From Clostridia bacterium (GTDB lineage: Bacteria > Bacillota > Clostridia > Christensenellales > Pumilibacteraceae): DNA of 64,000 nt. A program made the translations under genes and the position numbers. The stretch covers positions 22,028 through 86,027 of the forward strand of contig CAAGAW010000010.1 in the NCBI GenBank assembly GCA_900767465.1, written 5' to 3'. Under the pieces are notes generated by a model. The model did not search any database and was not told the origin of the DNA. It was given only the letters and a program-made list of their open reading frames with translations. This document shows, piece after piece, positions 34,131 to 44,021 of this stretch. The stretch's first letter is position 1. Every line of letters starts with the position of its first letter.

Positions 34131-37100
34131 ATGAAAATCGACGACATCAAACAGATCGAAATAGAAGCCGAATTCCAAAAAGCCGTCAGTTATTATATGA
34201 TAGTTACGGGAACTTCGCCCGTAAGCCGACTGTACGTAAAAAACACGACCGAAGAGGATATAGAGGACGTGCGGGTGGAAATTATTTCCGAACCGGCGTT
34301 TACCGTGCCTTTTTGCGTCGAAACGACGCTTCCGAGACTTTCGACCATAAAATTCGAGCCCGAAAACCTGTTGTCGCCGCTTTTTACCGTCGCGCTCAAC
34401 GCCCGCACGCAGGGCAGAATCGTCGTGCGCGTAAGTTCGGGTAAACGCGTCCTCGGCGAGACGGAAGCGGAAGTCGCGGTGCTTGCGTACGGCGAATGCG
34501 ATTTTTCCTCGCACCCCGATTCGCTCGCGGCGTTCGTTTCGCCTTCGTCCGCGCTGCGCGCGCTTTCGGCTAAAGCGGACAAAAAACTTGCCGAATGGAA
34601 CCGTCGTCGCGCCGGATTTTACGACGGCGCAAGCAAAAACGACGTTCGCAACTATTTCGCCGCGGTGTACGCCGTCCTCGGCGAGCAGTCTCTAACCCGC
34701 GCCGAACAGTCGGGCGACGACGTTATTCTCGCTTCGGCGGCGGACGTTCTTAAGAGCAAAACCGCGTCCGGACTCGAACTCGCGCTTCTTACCGCGGCTC
34801 TTCTCGAAAACGCGGGGATTCACGCGACTTTCGGCCGCTGTTCGGGCGAGTGGTACGTCGGCGCGTTTTTGACCGACGACTGCTTCGGCGAAACGGTTAT
34901 CGACGAGCCGTCCGCAGTCGAAAATCGCCTCGGCCGCGGAGTGAACGAACTTTCGATAGTGGGAGTAAAAGGACTTTTCGAGGGCGAGAACTTCGAGAGT
35001 AACGAGCGCCGCACGCCCGCGGAAATCAAAACAGGGTTCGACTTTTTCGTGGATCTGTTCTACGCCCGCATTTCCGGCATCCGCCCGCTTCCCGAACGCG
35101 TCGCGCTTCCCGGCGGAGGTTACGACCTTAAAGAGGCGGAGGATTATTTTACCGCCGCGCCCAAAAAAATAGAGGAAATCGGCGGCGACTTCGGCGGCGA
35201 CAAAACCGTTACCCGCGAAAAACAGTGGGAACGGAGACTGCTCGACCTCGATATGCGCAACCCGCTTCTCAATTTCAAGCCGTCATCGTATGCCGCGCCC
35301 GTGCTTACGGCAAGGCTGGACGATTTTATCGACGCCGCGGCAAGGTCGGCGGAATTCGAAATCCGCGCGATCGGCGAGGAAGAAAAAACGCTTGCGTCCG
35401 ACCTTTTTGAACCTTTTAATAAGGAAACATACATAAAGCCCGTCCGCGACCTCATTTCGTACGAATATCGCGGCGGCAGGCTGTTAGTCGCGCTTTCGGG
35501 CAAGGATTTCGACCGCGCGATGACGGCGGTTTATCGTAAAGAAAAGAGCAGACTGGAAGAAACGGGAACGCCCTCGCTTTACCTTGCCGCGGGGTTCGTG
35601 CAGTGGAACCGCGACGACGAAGAACCGCGCTATGCTCCGCTCCTTCTTTATCCCGCGTCGCTCACGCGCAAAGGTTCGGCTCAACCGTCTTACCGCGTTA
35701 CGATTAACGAGGACGAAGTCCACGTAAACACGACCCTTCTCGAATACCTTTACGGACAGTTCGATATAGATCTTCGCGGACTCGCGGACTTCGCGCCCAC
35801 CGCGACCGCCGGATTCTCAGCCGCGATCGCACGTATAAAGCAGGAAGTCGCCGGGCGCAAAGGCTGGACCTTCTACGACAGCGTGTACCTCGCGTCGATG
35901 TCCTTTTCGGGGTATCTGATGTGGAAGGACGTTCACGACCACGTGGACGAATTCCGCAAAAACAAACTTATCCGCTCGCTTTTGTCGGGTATGAGCGAAT
36001 TCGCCGCGAAAGACGACGTAAGCGGACTCGTTCCGTCGGACGAGGCGTACGCGGAGGGCGGCGAAATAATCCTGCCGATAAGCGCGGACTCGTCGCAGTA
36101 CTCGGCGGTAGTCGATTCGCTCGACAAGAGTTTCGTTCTTCACGGTCCGCCCGGAACGGGCAAGTCCCAGACTATAACCAACATAATCGCAAACAACCTC
36201 GCCGCCGGTAAGCGCGTATTGTTCGTCGCGGAAAAAGCAGCCGCGCTCGACGTCGTTGCGCGCAGACTTAAAGACATCGGAATAGGCGATTTTTGTCTCG
36301 AACTTTATTCCGAAAAAACGAAGAAAACCGAAGTCGCCGAAAAACTCGTCGGGACGATGTCGCTTGCGGGTACGGATGCAGGCGAACTCACCGACGAAAG
36401 ACGCGGCGAACTTACCGAAATGATCGAGCGGCTGGGCGGCGAAATGCGCGCCATGCACGATATTCATCCGATCGGATTTTCGGTGTACGAGGCGGTTCTG
36501 GGGTACCTCGACAACCGCGACGCGCCCGACTGTCTTACGATCGACAGTCTGTTTTACGAAAAACTCACCCGCGAGAGTTTTGCAAAATATCTCTCCCTTC
36601 TTACCGAACTCGTCGTCCGCGCCAAAGAATGCGGCGATCTCGAACGTTCGCCGTTTAAGGGAATCGGCAAGTTCGATTATTCGGAAAAGTGGCGGATCGC
36701 GGGCGAAAGCGTGCTTAAAATTTACGAACGCGAACTCAAAACGCTTCGTTTCTACGCCCGCGCGCTCACGCAGACTCTCAACATGCGCACCGCGTCGCTT
36801 ACCCCCGAAAAAACCAAAGGTCTTTACGAAATAGCAAAACTCATCGGATCGTCGCCGGCGGTTACGGGCGCGCTCGACCTCGGGCGCGAAGGCTTGCCGC
36901 TTTTGTCCGCCGCGGATACGCTTATCGCGCTCGGCGGGCAGGAAAAGAGACTTAAAAAAGACTTCGCCGTAAAGTGGGGCGAGTTCCCGTCGGATGCGTT
37001 CGATTCGGGCAAAGTCGTCGCCGCCTCCGCAAAGCAGAAAGACGGCGCGAAAATCGCGAAAAAATATGCCGCTTCCGTACGCTGCAAACTTCAAAAAGAG

Positions 37101-39755
37101 GATACGTACGATTATTTTAACGACGTTCTCCGCGTCGCGACCACCGTCGAAGAGGAGAAAAAACGCATAGCGGCGTTGAGCGTTCTCGGCTGCTATACGG
37201 ACGAAAAAGCAAAGGAATACGCCGCCGACCTTGCCGCGTTTACGAGGGCGGGCGAGAGCATTTACGCCGACTTCGATCCCGCAGTGTTTTTCGAGTCCGC
37301 GCGATTTATGCGGATAAATTCGCCGTATCTCTATCTCGGATATTACGCCGATGCATACGAGCGCGTCGAGCGCACCCGATCCGAATTCCGCCGGATTTTC
37401 GCGATTTCCCCGTCGCTTAAAACGGGCGAAATCGGCGACGAACTCGACCGTATCGCGCTTATTGCCCGCAACCTCGACCGTATAGGCGGGTGGTGCAGGT
37501 ACCAGAGCGTTGCGGACGAATGTCGCAGATCGGGGTTCGAGTTCGTGCTCGAACCTCTCTCGCTCGGCGAAATCACGCCCGACGACGTGCTGTCGTGTTT
37601 CAAAAAATGCGTGTATTATAACTTTGTCCGCAGCGAAATCGCGCTCGACGACAGGCTTTGTCAGTTTTCGGGACTCGCGCTCGAAGAAACTATCGAGCGG
37701 TTCCGCGCCGCCTCCGACGAGTACGAACGGCTCGTTCGCGCCGACCTTTACCGAAAACTCGTCGCGAATATTCCCGCGCCTCACGCGGACGGCGATCACA
37801 ACCTCGAAAAAGTCGTGTTACTGCGCGCGGTCAAAAACGGCGTAAAGGGTATCACGCTCCGCAAACTGTTTACGCTTATACCGACGATCATGAAGTTCGC
37901 ATGCCCGTGTATGCTTATGAGTCCGTCGTCGGTAACGCAGTTCCTCGACCTCGGACTCGACAAATTCGACCTTGTCGTGTTCGACGAGGCGTCACAGGTT
38001 CAGACGTGTAAAGCGGTCGGAACGATCGCCCGCGCCGATCGGGTTATCGTCGTAGGCGACCCCAAACAACTCCCGCCAACGTCGTTTTTCGGCGCGGACT
38101 TCCGAGACGACGAACATCTCGAAACGGAAGATCTCGAAAGCATACTCGACGACTGCCTTGCCGTCGGTATGCCCGAACGCCGGCTTACCTGGCATTATCG
38201 TTCGCATCACGAAAGCCTTATCGCTTTTTCCAACGCGAACTTCTACGACAACGGACTTCTCACGTTCCCGTCGCCCTCCGAAAAGGACGGCAGAGTGTCG
38301 CTTTGTTACGTGGACGGCGTGTACGAGCGCGGCGGCGCGAAGCATAACAAGCGCGAGGCGCAGGAACTCGTCCGCGACGTTATTTCGCGGCTCAAAAATC
38401 CCGCGCTTGCCGCTCAGTCTGTCGGCGTGGTTACGTTCAATACCGCTCAGCAGGCGTACATCGAGGACGCTTTAGGCAAGGCGATTGCCGAGCACGGTCT
38501 CGAATCGGTCGCTTACGAGCGCGACGAACCGATTTTCGTCAAGAACCTCGAAAACGTGCAGGGCGACGAGCGCGACGTCATTCTGTTCTCGGTCGGATAC
38601 GGTCCGGACAAGGACGGCAAGTTATCGCTTAATTTCGGTCCTCTCAATCAGGCGGGCGGCGAAAGACGGCTCAACGTAGCCGCTTCCCGCGCGCGCGTCG
38701 AAATGAAGGTTTTTTCGTCCATAAAGGCGAACATGATCGATCTTAACCGCGTGTCGGGCAAGGGCGTGAAGAGCCTCAAAGCGTTTCTCGAATACGCCGA
38801 GCGCGGCAGAGAAATGCTTGCCGTCGATTACCGCAACGCCGGCGAGAAAAAGAAGGGACTCGGCGAACATATCGCGCTCGAACTTGCCGAAAAGGGCGTT
38901 AAATGCGATTACGATCTCGGCGTAAGCGACTTTAAAATCGACGTCGCCGTGGTTGATCCGCGCGACCCGAAAAAGTATATTCTCGCGGTTGTTTGCGACG
39001 GCGAAAACGAAAACCGTATTCCGTCCGTGCGCGACCGCGTGGCTATGAGTACGCGCATACTCAAAACTCTGGGCTGGAACGTTTATCATCTTTGGACGGT
39101 CAATTATCTCGGCAATCCGCGCCGCGAAATCGCCCGCATAAAAGACGCCGTCGCCGCAATCGTCGGCAGCGGATCTCACTCGAAAAAGACTGCGCGCGAA
39201 ACGCTGAATAAATACCGCAAGACGTATCGCAGAGTGACGCTTAAACCGCTCGCCCGCGCAGGCGCGGATTACGCTCTGGACGAGGCGAACGCCGACGCGA
39301 TAAAGAACAAAGCCGAAGCGATTATCGCAGGCGAGGGACCCGTCCGCGAGGATTACGTCGTGTCGCGGCTCGGCGAAATTTATTCGGTTCCGCCCACGAC
39401 CAAAAAGGCAAGGGCAAGACTTATCGATCTCGTTCGTTCGCTATCGCAGTTTGCCCGAACGATAGACGACGAAACGTGGTACGCCCAGTCCGATCCGGTC
39501 GTGTTCCGTCCTCTCGACGAGAAGTACGACCGCGATATTTCGGACGTTTGCCCGCGAGAACTCGCCGTTGCCGTACGTTGCGCCGTCGAACAGAACGGTT
39601 CGCTCGACCGCGCCGGTCTCGTAAAGGCCGTTTCCGCGCTTATGAACTGTCCTCGCCGAACCCCGAAAGTCGTCGCCGCGATCGGTCGCGCCCTCGAACT
39701 TGCCGTTTCCGAAGGTCTCGTTATTCCCACCGTAGAGGGGAATTACACGGTATAA
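34131..39755 (+). CDS. DUF4011-SF1 helicase-Vsr-like nuclease-DUF3320 protein (candidate anti-phage defence, Hhe-like)
   Basis: 1874 residues in one frame. The N-terminal ~350 residues begin with an Ig/CARDB-like beta region and a transglutaminase-like stretch ('ALLTAALLENAGIHATFGRC'). DUF4011 follows ('WERRLLDLDMRNPLLNFKPS' at about 365). The SF1 helicase has Walker A 'HGPPGTGKSQT' (about 671-681), Walker B 'VVFDEAS' (about 1282-1288), 'GDPKQLPPTSFF', 'VQGDERDVILFSVGYG' and 'RRLNVAASRARVEM'. A Vsr/MTES_1575-type nuclease fold comes next ('CDYDLGVSDFKIDVAVVDP', about 1590) and DUF3320 last ('VREDYVVSRLGEIYSVPP', about 1738). I recall this architecture being listed as the single-gene defence system Hhe. 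Here it stands alone after a terminator, with AAGGA before the ATG and no clear promoter seen. Confidence 0.85.
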   Translation: MKIDDIKQIEIEAEFQKAVSYYMIVTGTSPVSRLYVKNTTEEDIEDVRVEIISEPAFTVPFCVETTLPRLSTIKFEPENLLSPLFTVALNARTQGRIVVRVSSGKRVLGETEAEVAVLAYGECDFSSHPDSLAAFVSPSSALRALSAKADKKLAEWNRRRAGFYDGASKNDVRNYFAAVYAVLGEQSLTRAEQSGDDVILASAADVLKSKTASGLELALLTAALLENAGIHATFGRCSGEWYVGAFLTDDCFGETVIDEPSAVENRLGRGVNELSIVGVKGLFEGENFESNERRTPAEIKTGFDFFVDLFYARISGIRPLPERVALPGGGYDLKEAEDYFTAAPKKIEEIGGDFGGDKTVTREKQWERRLLDLDMRNPLLNFKPSSYAAPVLTARLDDFIDAAARSAEFEIRAIGEEEKTLASDLFEPFNKETYIKPVRDLISYEYRGGRLLVALSGKDFDRAMTAVYRKEKSRLEETGTPSLYLAAGFVQWNRDDEEPRYAPLLLYPASLTRKGSAQPSYRVTINEDEVHVNTTLLEYLYGQFDIDLRGLADFAPTATAGFSAAIARIKQEVAGRKGWTFYDSVYLASMSFSGYLMWKDVHDHVDEFRKNKLIRSLLSGMSEFAAKDDVSGLVPSDEAYAEGGEIILPISADSSQYSAVVDSLDKSFVLHGPPGTGKSQTITNIIANNLAAGKRVLFVAEKAAALDVVARRLKDIGIGDFCLELYSEKTKKTEVAEKLVGTMSLAGTDAGELTDERRGELTEMIERLGGEMRAMHDIHPIGFSVYEAVLGYLDNRDAPDCLTIDSLFYEKLTRESFAKYLSLLTELVVRAKECGDLERSPFKGIGKFDYSEKWRIAGESVLKIYERELKTLRFYARALTQTLNMRTASLTPEKTKGLYEIAKLIGSSPAVTGALDLGREGLPLLSAADTLIALGGQEKRLKKDFAVKWGEFPSDAFDSGKVVAASAKQKDGAKIAKKYAASVRCKLQKEDTYDYFNDVLRVATTVEEEKKRIAALSVLGCYTDEKAKEYAADLAAFTRAGESIYADFDPAVFFESARFMRINSPYLYLGYYADAYERVERTRSEFRRIFAISPSLKTGEIGDELDRIALIARNLDRIGGWCRYQSVADECRRSGFEFVLEPLSLGEITPDDVLSCFKKCVYYNFVRSEIALDDRLCQFSGLALEETIERFRAASDEYERLVRADLYRKLVANIPAPHADGDHNLEKVVLLRAVKNGVKGITLRKLFTLIPTIMKFACPCMLMSPSSVTQFLDLGLDKFDLVVFDEASQVQTCKAVGTIARADRVIVVGDPKQLPPTSFFGADFRDDEHLETEDLESILDDCLAVGMPERRLTWHYRSHHESLIAFSNANFYDNGLLTFPSPSEKDGRVSLCYVDGVYERGGAKHNKREAQELVRDVISRLKNPALAAQSVGVVTFNTAQQAYIEDALGKAIAEHGLESVAYERDEPIFVKNLENVQGDERDVILFSVGYGPDKDGKLSLNFGPLNQAGGERRLNVAASRARVEMKVFSSIKANMIDLNRVSGKGVKSLKAFLEYAERGREMLAVDYRNAGEKKKGLGEHIALELAEKGVKCDYDLGVSDFKIDVAVVDPRDPKKYILAVVCDGENENRIPSVRDRVAMSTRILKTLGWNVYHLWTVNYLGNPRREIARIKDAVAAIVGSGSHSKKTARETLNKYRKTYRRVTLKPLARAGADYALDEANADAIKNKAEAIIAGEGPVREDYVVSRLGEIYSVPPTTKKARARLIDLVRSLSQFARTIDDETWYAQSDPVVFRPLDEKYDRDISDVCPRELAVAVRCAVEQNGSLDRAGLVKAVSALMNCPRRTPKVVAAIGRALELAVSEGLVIPTVEGNYTV

Positions 39756-39842
39756 AGTACGTTGGCACTATGCTTCTCTTTGCGCGGAGCCCGCGCAGGC
39801 AAGTCGGCGATGCCCGTATCTACTTTTTTACCGCGTACACGT

Positions 39843-39970
39843 TGTCATTTCGAGCGTTAGTCGAGAAATCCCCCGCGGAAGAAACGAGAACAAGCGTACA
39901 CGAATACCCCAAACACTCGCCCGCGCGGGCTCCGCGCCCCGCGGTGGCTCACCGCCGGCAGGGGTTCCCT
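39843..39970. repeat. Interspersed mosaic repeat copy
   Basis: Good copy of the hairpin repeat: arm ATTTC (39847-39851) pairs with GAAAT (39865-39869), followed by the 'cgtacacgaatacccc' section and a GC-rich 'gcccgcgcgggctccgcgcc' tail. It fills most of the 39756-40141 gap, in which no gene is supported. Confidence 0.75.
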
Positions 39971-39975
39971 GCCGC

Positions 39976-40015
39976 AAAAAACGATTCGCTCGTTTTTGCC
40001 GAGAGAATCGTTTTT
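39976..40015. terminator. Bidirectional terminator between the helicase and AraC-family genes
   Basis: Stem ACGATTC/GAATCGT (39981-39987 with 40005-40011), flanked by an A run on the left and a T run on the right. Confidence 0.75.
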
Positions 40016-40141
40016 CTATATACGTTATAGCGTTTTTGCGACGCGAACCGCTTATTTCCGTCTCTTGCGGTTATACGTATTCCGCATTTACTGCGGCTTG
40101 TTTTCGCGACCGAAGTCGTTTTCTTTCGTTCCCGAAACCGT

Positions 40142-40936
40142 TTACTTTCGTGCCTGCGACGGCGGAAAACCGTGTCGTCTTTTATAAAACCAAGAAAACT
40201 GGCTGACGTCCGAAAATCCTACCTGCGTGGCGATAACCGAAACGGGCAGATCGGTATCGGCGAGTAATTTTTCCGCTTCGCCGAGCCGCAGCCTCAGCAG
40301 ATATTCTTTGGGCGCGACCCCGTATTCGCGGATAAACAGCCGACAGAAGTGGTCGGGCGAGAACCCCGCCATCGCGGCGAGTTCGGTAACGGTAAGATCG
40401 GTCATGTAATAGTTGTCGAGATAAATTTTAACGTAATAAAGCGGCGGAGGCGCGGATTTCGCGGAAGCCGAATCCAGCCTCGTAAGTTCGCTTAAAAGAA
40501 CGTCTATAAGTCCGTCGGCGGCGAGTTCGAAGTTGTTTTTCTTTTCGTTGTACTCGCGGCGTATCGCGGCGATCGTGTCCGAGATCTCGTGCGACGGCGA
40601 GTGGAAAATCGCGTTGTCGAGTTTAACGTCGCGGTTGAGCGTGAATCCGAAAGCGATAACGTTGCAGTCTTTTTCGTGGACCTCGTTATGAATCGTGTAA
40701 GGCTTGTACAAAACTATCGAATTGTCGTCGAACCGGAACGAACCGTTCGACGAAAACGGACGTTCGTAAAAGGTAAGGAATTCGCCCCGTTTGTACGGCA
40801 TCTTGTCGGCGGGACGGTAGTCCGAATAGCCTTTGCCGCCGTAATAGCACACGAGTTCGTAATAATCGTGGAAATGCGGCGGAATAACCGTGCCTTTTTC
40901 GCGCGGACAATCGAGCAGAAACTGAAACGTCGCCAT
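40142..40936 (-). CDS. AraC-family transcriptional regulator of carbohydrate locus 2
   Basis: 264 residues from the ATG at 40936, preferred because GGGAGG lies 6-10 bases upstream and the promoter is just beyond; the open frame extends further upstream through the promoter. N-terminal cupin-like sensor ('VIPPHFHDYYELVCYYGGKG', 'LYKPYTIHNEVHEKDCNVIA'). C-terminal double helix-turn-helix ('TELAAMAGFSPDHFCRLFIR', 'ATQVGFSDVSQFSWFYKRRH'). It is divergent from the nucleoside hydrolase/transport operon starting at 41124 and probably activates it. Ligand unknown. Confidence 0.9.
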   Translation of the reverse strand: MATFQFLLDCPREKGTVIPPHFHDYYELVCYYGGKGYSDYRPADKMPYKRGEFLTFYERPFSSNGSFRFDDNSIVLYKPYTIHNEVHEKDCNVIAFGFTLNRDVKLDNAIFHSPSHEISDTIAAIRREYNEKKNNFELAADGLIDVLLSELTRLDSASAKSAPPPLYYVKIYLDNYYMTDLTVTELAAMAGFSPDHFCRLFIREYGVAPKEYLLRLRLGEAEKLLADTDLPVSVIATQVGFSDVSQFSWFYKRRHGFPPSQARK

Positions 40937-40970
40937 ATTTTCCTCCCGTTTGGATTTTCGTTCTACCGAA

Positions 40971-40999
40971 AGTATAAAACGTAAAAGCGGATTTGTCAA
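40971..40999 (-). promoter_or_regulatory. Promoter of the second AraC-family gene
   Basis: Minus strand -35 TTGACA (40994-40999), 17-base spacer, -10 TATACT (40971-40976), about 35 bases before the ATG at 40936. Confidence 0.8.
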
Positions 41000-41051
41000 T
41001 ACAATATCGGACAAAAGTCGGATTTTCACAAAAACCCGTCGGGTTTTCATA

Positions 41052-41081
41052 TTTACTTTTTATCGGCAGGAGTGCTATAAT
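41052..41081 (+). promoter_or_regulatory. Promoter of carbohydrate locus 2
   Basis: -10 TATAAT (41076-41081). The -35 is TTTACT at 18-base spacing (41052-41057) or TTACTT at 17. It is divergent from the AraC-gene promoter. Confidence 0.65.
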
Positions 41082-41123
41082 ATTCGTACAAACTGTGGGA
41101 TACACCCGAAGGAACTACTCATA

Positions 41124-42047
41124 ATGAACGGAAAATCGATGAATTACGACGCGCTTATACTCGATACGGACATCGGCGACGATATTGACGACGCTTACGC
41201 GCTCTGCCTGCTAATGGCGGAAAAAGCAAACGTTATCGGCGTAAGCACGGTTTATCGCAACGCAGTTCAGCGCGCCCGCATAGCATCCGCGCTTATTTCG
41301 CTGTGGGGCGAAAAAATTCCCGTGTACGCGGGCGAAAGTTATCCCGAAGTCCAGCCGCTTTTCAAATTCGAAAAGGCGGACGTGGACGGCAAGCCGATGA
41401 TTCCGCATTACATACCCGCCGTTATGGAAAACGCAAAAATCGAGGGAAAAAACGGAGTCGATTTTCTGCTCGATACCGTGCGCGCGAATCCTTATAATAT
41501 AACGGTGCTTGCGATAGGTCCGTTTACCAACCTTGCCGCGGCGGCGGAGCGCGACCCCGAAACTTTCGGAAAAATAAAGAGAATACTTATTATGGGCGGC
41601 GATTATACGTCGATTGTTCCCGAATGGAATATTCTGTGCGATCCCGAAGCCGCCGATAAGGTGTTCCGGTCGGGAGTACCGATACGCGCCGTCGGGTTCG
41701 ACGTAACCAAAAGATGCAGGTTCGACGACGAAACGCTCGCGTTTCTGCGTTCGCTCAAAGCGGAAAAAAACAAACTGCTCGTGCGAATGACCGAGATCTG
41801 GATCGATCACAACCGCGAAAAGGGCGCGGTGCCGACCATGCACGATCCGCTTACGGCGGAAACGCTTTTCGACGACAGCCTCATTACGTTCGCGCGCGGA
41901 AAATTCAAAGTAATGCTCGACGGCGAAAACCGCGGCGCGACCGTTCCGGATCCGGACGGAACGGAGATAGAATACGCCGCCGACGTAGACGTTCCGGCGT
42001 TTATGGCGCGTCTGAGGGAGAAACTTAAAGAGGAGGGACAATGTTAG
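41124..42047 (+). CDS. Inosine-uridine-preferring nucleoside hydrolase family protein
   Basis: 307 residues from the ATG at 41124 (AAGGAA about 10 bases upstream). The calcium-binding N-terminal motif reads 'LDTDIGDDIDDAYAL', a variant of the usual DTDPGxDD. Other landmarks are 'LAIGPFTNLAAA', 'IMGGDYTSIVPEWNILCDPEA' with its Asn and Asp ligands, and 'PTMHDPLTA'. Members hydrolyse ribonucleosides, but homologues in sugar-import operons may act on other N-glycosides. It is the first gene of locus 2 and overlaps the permease start by 7 bases. Confidence 0.88.
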   Translation: MNGKSMNYDALILDTDIGDDIDDAYALCLLMAEKANVIGVSTVYRNAVQRARIASALISLWGEKIPVYAGESYPEVQPLFKFEKADVDGKPMIPHYIPAVMENAKIEGKNGVDFLLDTVRANPYNITVLAIGPFTNLAAAAERDPETFGKIKRILIMGGDYTSIVPEWNILCDPEAADKVFRSGVPIRAVGFDVTKRCRFDDETLAFLRSLKAEKNKLLVRMTEIWIDHNREKGAVPTMHDPLTAETLFDDSLITFARGKFKVMLDGENRGATVPDPDGTEIEYAADVDVPAFMARLREKLKEEGQC

Positions 42048-42973
42048 CACCCGCACAAACAAAACGAAAAATCAATCGCGGCAGAGAAGCGTTCCACTTC
42101 TTTCTTGCCGCTATTCCCGTTATCGGCTTTGTAATATTCGGACTCGTGCCGATGGTTATGTCGCTGATGCTCAGTTTTACGGACGTAAAAGGAAGCATAC
42201 TTGACGACTTCACGTTCGTGGGGTTTGCGAATTTCGCGTACCTTGCAAAAAACGTAAACTTCCTCAAATCGATGCGCAACACGCTGTTTTACGTGCTTAA
42301 CGTGCCGCTTAGTCTTGCCGCGGGTCTGTTTATCGCGTACCTCGTAAACAAAGCGGGGACGGGAAACAGATTCTTCAGGTCGGTGTTCTTTATTCCGTAC
42401 GTGTGTTCCACCGTTTCGATCTCGATCGCGTGGAAAATAATGTACGACGCGGACTACGGAATAATCAATACGATTCTCGGCGGGTTCGGCGTGGACAAAA
42501 TCGGCTGGATTTCCTCGCCCAAAACGTTTATGCTTTCGGTTATCATCATGAGCGTCTGGAAAGGCACGGGGCTTTGTATTATTCTTTATCAGGCCGCGCT
42601 CGCAAACGTCAATCAGTCGTATTACGAATCGGCCAAAATCGACGGAGCCTCGCCCGCGCGTATTTTCTTTACGATAACGCTTCCCGCCGTGTCTCCTACG
42701 ACGTTCTACCTTCTCACGATGAAAATCATCGCGTCGTTGCAGGTTATGGAAGAACCCGATATTCTGTCCGGCGGCGACGAAACGATGTCCGGTCTCGACT
42801 GGGCGGATATGACGGTCGTAAAATTCCTTTACAAAACGTTCAACGGCGGTTGGAATTCGCTCGGCTTCGGCGTCGGCTCCGCCGCGGCTCTGATTCTTAC
42901 TCTCTTTATTCTCATCGTCACGTATATCAACTTCGCGTTGGGTAAGAAGTGGGTTAATTACGATATGTCGTAA
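42041..42973 (+). CDS. ABC transporter permease (MalF/UgpA type)
   Basis: 310 residues with six membrane segments. EAA loop 'QSYYESAKIDGASPARIFFT', with Ser for the second Ala of the usual EAA. Starts inside the end of the nucleoside hydrolase gene with GAGGGA as ribosome site. Its partner permease lies about 1 kb downstream, beyond a block of interspersed repeats, which is unusual because the two subunits are normally adjacent. Confidence 0.9.
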   Translation: MLAPAQTKRKINRGREAFHFFLAAIPVIGFVIFGLVPMVMSLMLSFTDVKGSILDDFTFVGFANFAYLAKNVNFLKSMRNTLFYVLNVPLSLAAGLFIAYLVNKAGTGNRFFRSVFFIPYVCSTVSISIAWKIMYDADYGIINTILGGFGVDKIGWISSPKTFMLSVIIMSVWKGTGLCIILYQAALANVNQSYYESAKIDGASPARIFFTITLPAVSPTTFYLLTMKIIASLQVMEEPDILSGGDETMSGLDWADMTVVKFLYKTFNGGWNSLGFGVGSAAALILTLFILIVTYINFALGKKWVNYDMS

Positions 42974-43005
42974 GTTAAGAGACGATATAGCGGCACGCTT
43001 CGCAA

Positions 43006-43060
43006 CTACGTGCGGTCGCTGCCGCTACGGCTTTACTTTGAGGAAGGTAAAACAAACTTT
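43006..43060. repeat. 55-base direct repeat after permease 1 (second copy 45129-45183)
   Basis: Begins 'ctacgtgcggtcgctgccgc' and ends 'gaaggtaaaacaaacttt'. An identical copy lies 40 bases after the second permease of the same operon (45129-45183). Flanks differ, so this is a short mobile or recombined module rather than a gene duplication. Confidence 0.8.
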
Positions 43061-43390
43061 TCTTTATAAAAGAAACAAAACGGCGAGCCGCCGTGGGCAA
43101 GTAAGAAGGTATGGCTTGTGACGTAAGTATCGTTTTAGAACGAAAGTAAATACTTACCCGTGCGGTTTCCACACTACTTTTTTCAAGTGGAGAAAAAAGT
43201 AGCAAAAAAGCCATCGGTGCGGGGATTCCCCGCGGTCAAGTATTTGGGTAAGTGATATAACGAGCGTTTGAAAAAGCACGGAAGTAAACACTTGCCAGCG
43301 GTGGCTCACCGCCTTGCGGCTGTGCCCGGACCCGCAACGCGTGAATAGGTCGAAACGATTATAGTAGTGGAGTAGTCGCGTGACAACCGC

Positions 43391-43990
43391 AGGGGATTTA
43401 TCCACTGCGTTCGGGTTAAAACCCTCACTTCGGTCGAAATGACAATATAAAACCAAACGCACACCCGTACCGCCCTGTCATTGCGAGGAGCGCAACGCGC
43501 GACGTGGCAATCTCCCGGAAGGGAAACGTCGGCAACGCACCCGCGCCGGCCAACCAAGCGTACACCCGTACAGCATTGTCATTGCGAGCGAAGCGCGGCA
43601 ATCTCGTGGAAACGAAATGCCGCCCGCATATCCGCGCCAGCCAAATGCCCGTGGCGGCTCGCCACCGAGAAATCCCCCCCAATAGAAAAAGAAACAATAG
43701 AACACGAGCACCCAAAGCACTTGCCCGCAGGGGCTCCCTGCCGTCGGTCGCCGGAACGACCGTTTCCCCTTCCGGGAGATTCCCACGGTCACTTCGTTCC
43801 CTCGGAATGACAAATTGTATAGGCGTGAGCGGCGGTTAATAAGGGACCGTATTAACCCAAGCGAAAAGGATTTCGCCTCGTCATCTCGACCGAAGCGATA
43901 GCGTAGCGGAGAGATCCCGCGGGAGCGAAGACTTACCCAAATACACGAATAACCCCAAACACTCGCCCGCGGTGGTTCACCGCCCCGCGA
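43391..43990. repeat. Cluster of interspersed hairpin repeats inside the transport operon
   Basis: The 1048-base gap between the two permeases contains at least four hairpin units: ATTGC/GCAAT near 43478 and near 43579, an inverted ATTCC/GGAAT unit at 43783-43815, and ATCTC/GAGAT near 43882. GC-rich spacers include 'acttgcccgcaggggctccc'. A 'ggatttatccactgcgttcg' element in reverse orientation lies near 43397. No coding gene is supported. Apparent reading frames across the gap translate repeat text and are not proteins. Confidence 0.8.
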
Positions 43991-44021
43991 CGGATTACCG
44001 TATAACGGAGGTAAATAAACT

